A stretch of 5,571 bases of DNA, from contig JAIESJ010000040.1 of NCBI GenBank assembly GCA_019746155.1, forward strand, positions 1 through 5,571, written 5' to 3'. The notes beneath the pieces were generated by a model. That model was not told where the DNA came from and did not search any database. It was given only the letters and a program-made list of their open reading frames with translations. Shown here piece after piece: positions 5,481-5,571 of this stretch. The DNA comes from Burkholderiales bacterium (GTDB lineage: Bacteria; Pseudomonadota; Gammaproteobacteria; Burkholderiales; SG8-41). Every line of letters begins with the position of its first letter. The stretch's first letter is position 1. A program made the position numbers and the translations under genes.

Positions 5481-5571
5481 ATGATGCATCGGCACGCAAC
5501 ACTTGCCGCCCTCAAGAAAAGGGTCGGTTCCAGGATCAGGCGAAGACGCGATGAATTCGGCATGTCCCAGG
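5481..5571 (+). CDS. Probable XRE/Cro-C1-type regulator, N-terminus only
   Basis: Thirty codons from the ATG at 5481 (or the next codon, ATG 5484) run off the right edge. The visible end, LKKRVGSRIRRRRDEFGMSQ, fits the beginning of the helix-turn-helix of the XRE (Cro/C1) family, where helix 1 typically reads like (L)G.RIR..RE..G(L/M)SQ and leads into the first HTH helix. The rest of the domain is outside the window, so the identification rests on this short match. There is no strong Shine-Dalgarno. It is divergent from the parA operon, a common arrangement for a regulator controlling the neighbouring operon and itself through the shared intergenic region. Role and partner are inferred. Confidence 0.6.
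   Translation, partial: MMHRHATLAALKKRVGSRIRRRRDEFGMSQ

Overview
The window looks like part of the replication and partition module of a Gram-negative (probably beta- or gamma-proteobacterial) integrative and conjugative element (ICE) of the PFGI-1 / SPI-7 / pKLC102 class. The DNA is GC-rich throughout, apart from one AT-rich patch near the right end. The assignment rests on a ParA, an ICE-type ParB and a DUF2857-type protein in the order seen in those elements, packed head to tail on the minus strand with overlapping ends. No integrase, relaxase, tRNA or att site is visible, so the ICE assignment comes from gene order and protein character. The host genus cannot be told.

Layout, right to left (direction of transcription). 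At the far right edge, on the plus strand, the first 30 codons of a probable XRE/Cro-C1-type regulator begin (5481) and run off the window. A divergent intergenic region (5083-5480) follows, with an AT-rich patch that probably holds promoters. Then on the minus strand come parA (5082-4237), parB (TTG start at 4240, down to 2747), a DUF2857-like gene (2747-2205), a short ORF with one winged-helix-like domain (2229-1831), and a longer ORF with two more copies of the same domain plus a different C-terminal domain (1821-394). After a 124-bp gap, a further gene with a very strong ribosome-binding site starts at 269 and runs off the left edge. Junctions between the first four minus-strand genes overlap by 1-25 nt, so they are very likely one translationally coupled operon.

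How the genes may work together: ParA (ATPase) and ParB (site-specific DNA-binding protein) would stabilise the excised or replicating element. The DUF2857-like protein is a probable small DNA-binding protein. The multi-domain winged-helix protein(s) occupy the slot that holds the STY4528-type replication protein in SPI-7-like elements and share a similar C-terminal motif, so a replication-initiation role is a reasonable inference. The divergent regulator would control the operon or the element's life cycle.

The points most worth a second look are: (1) the two winged-helix ORFs are in the same reading frame and separated by a single TGA in a leaky UGA-C context, so they may be one three-domain protein that is broken or read through; (2) the domain is present three times in tandem; (3) a palindromic motif GTTAGC-N3-GCTGAC occurs between genes and again inside the parB linker, with a half-matching third copy just after the TGA; it is a candidate parS or operator; (4) no dnaB-type helicase gene lies between parA and parB.
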